This document shows, piece after piece, positions 6,078 to 6,169 of a stretch of 6,169 bases of DNA. The notes under the pieces are model-generated. The model had not been told where the DNA came from, did no database searches, and worked only from the letters and a program-made list of their open reading frames with translations. Position 1 is the first letter of the stretch, and every line of letters begins with the position of its first letter. This DNA is from Chloroflexota bacterium. Its GTDB lineage: Bacteria > Chloroflexota > Limnocylindria > Limnocylindrales > CSP1-4. Location: assembly GCA_025355255.1 (NCBI GenBank), contig JANYAA010000470.1, positions 1-6,169 of the forward strand, given 5' to 3'. The position numbers and the translations under genes are program-made.

Positions 6078-6169
6078 CGCCCCGCCTCGCCGGAGCCCGC
6101 GGCGGCGCCGATGCCGCCAACCTGAATGAGCGGCATGGCGCCTGTGAAGCCGCCTGTGGCGCACCGATG
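6074..6169 (-). CDS. C-terminal end of an unidentified gene upstream of hypE (partial)
   Basis: Reading leftwards from the right edge, 31 codons are open up to a TGA whose sequence overlaps the hypE start (ATGA). The visible tail includes HRCATGGFTGAMPLIQVGG and then a Gly/Ala-rich end. It does not match the C-terminus I expect for HypD, HypC or HypF, so I give no name, although another maturation gene would be expected here. The overlap and the sensible composition support real coding; 31 residues are too few to be sure. Confidence 0.45.
   Translation of the reverse strand, partial: HRCATGGFTGAMPLIQVGGIGAAAGSGEAGR

Noticed and set aside
5364..6125. + strand open frame opposite hypE
   Set aside because: His/Arg/Asp-rich shadow of hypE, which is certain from its motifs and PRIC end.
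6078..6164. N-terminal extension of HypE to an ATG at 6164 (complement)
   Set aside because: The added residues are an Arg/His-rich run unlike HypE, while ATG 6077 has a good GAGG and an ATGA overlap with the upstream frame.
1..6169. CRISPR arrays, insertion sequences, tRNA or rRNA genes
   Set aside because: No repeated units with spacers, transposase motifs, terminal inverted repeats or RNA-gene signatures were seen on either strand.

Overview
The window is a very GC-rich bacterial segment. It holds the 3' part of an operon for a membrane-bound, energy-converting group 4 [NiFe]-hydrogenase-like complex of the Hyf/Hyc (hydrogenase-4 / formate hydrogenlyase) type, all on the + strand. It is followed by a small translationally coupled cassette on the same strand. 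A hydrogenase maturation gene, hypE, lies on the opposite strand. GC-rich third positions, GTG starts and tightly overlapping genes would suit a high-GC Chloroflexota- or Actinomycetota-like organism, but the sequence alone does not fix the phylum.

Layout. 1-506: hyfE-like membrane subunit, cut by the left edge. 503-1993: hyfF-like antiporter (NuoL/M/N family) subunit. 2001-3566: hyfG-like large (catalytic) subunit with fused NuoC-like and NuoD-like parts. 3569-4336: a single protein joining a ferredoxin domain (HyfH role) to the NuoB-like small subunit (HyfI role). 4337-4417: short gap with no gene. 4418-4561: 47-codon ORF with a perfect Shine-Dalgarno sequence; its stop overlaps (ATGA) the start of 4558-4965, a four-helix membrane protein I do not recognise. 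4973-4994: hairpin between convergent genes. 4998-6077 (- strand): hypE, with the last 31 codons of an unidentified upstream gene at the right edge.

The E, F, G and HI proteins would form part of a complex. The ferredoxin and NuoB-like arms would pass electrons to or from the large-subunit active site. The E and F proteins would couple this to ion movement across the membrane. The HyfB, C and D equivalents expected for such an operon would lie left of the window.

The most interesting point is the chemistry. The large subunit keeps three of the four cysteines that normally hold the Ni-Fe centre, but the fourth (second Cys of the N-terminal CxxC) is Asp227. The ferredoxin domain also has Asp in place of the second Cys of its first cluster motif. 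The large subunit stops exactly at CTDR, where E. coli HycE is cut by its maturation protease, so there is no C-terminal peptide to remove. Together these suggest a diverged, protease-independent complex whose active site may not be standard [NiFe], although a full HypE with its C-terminal Cys lies next to it.
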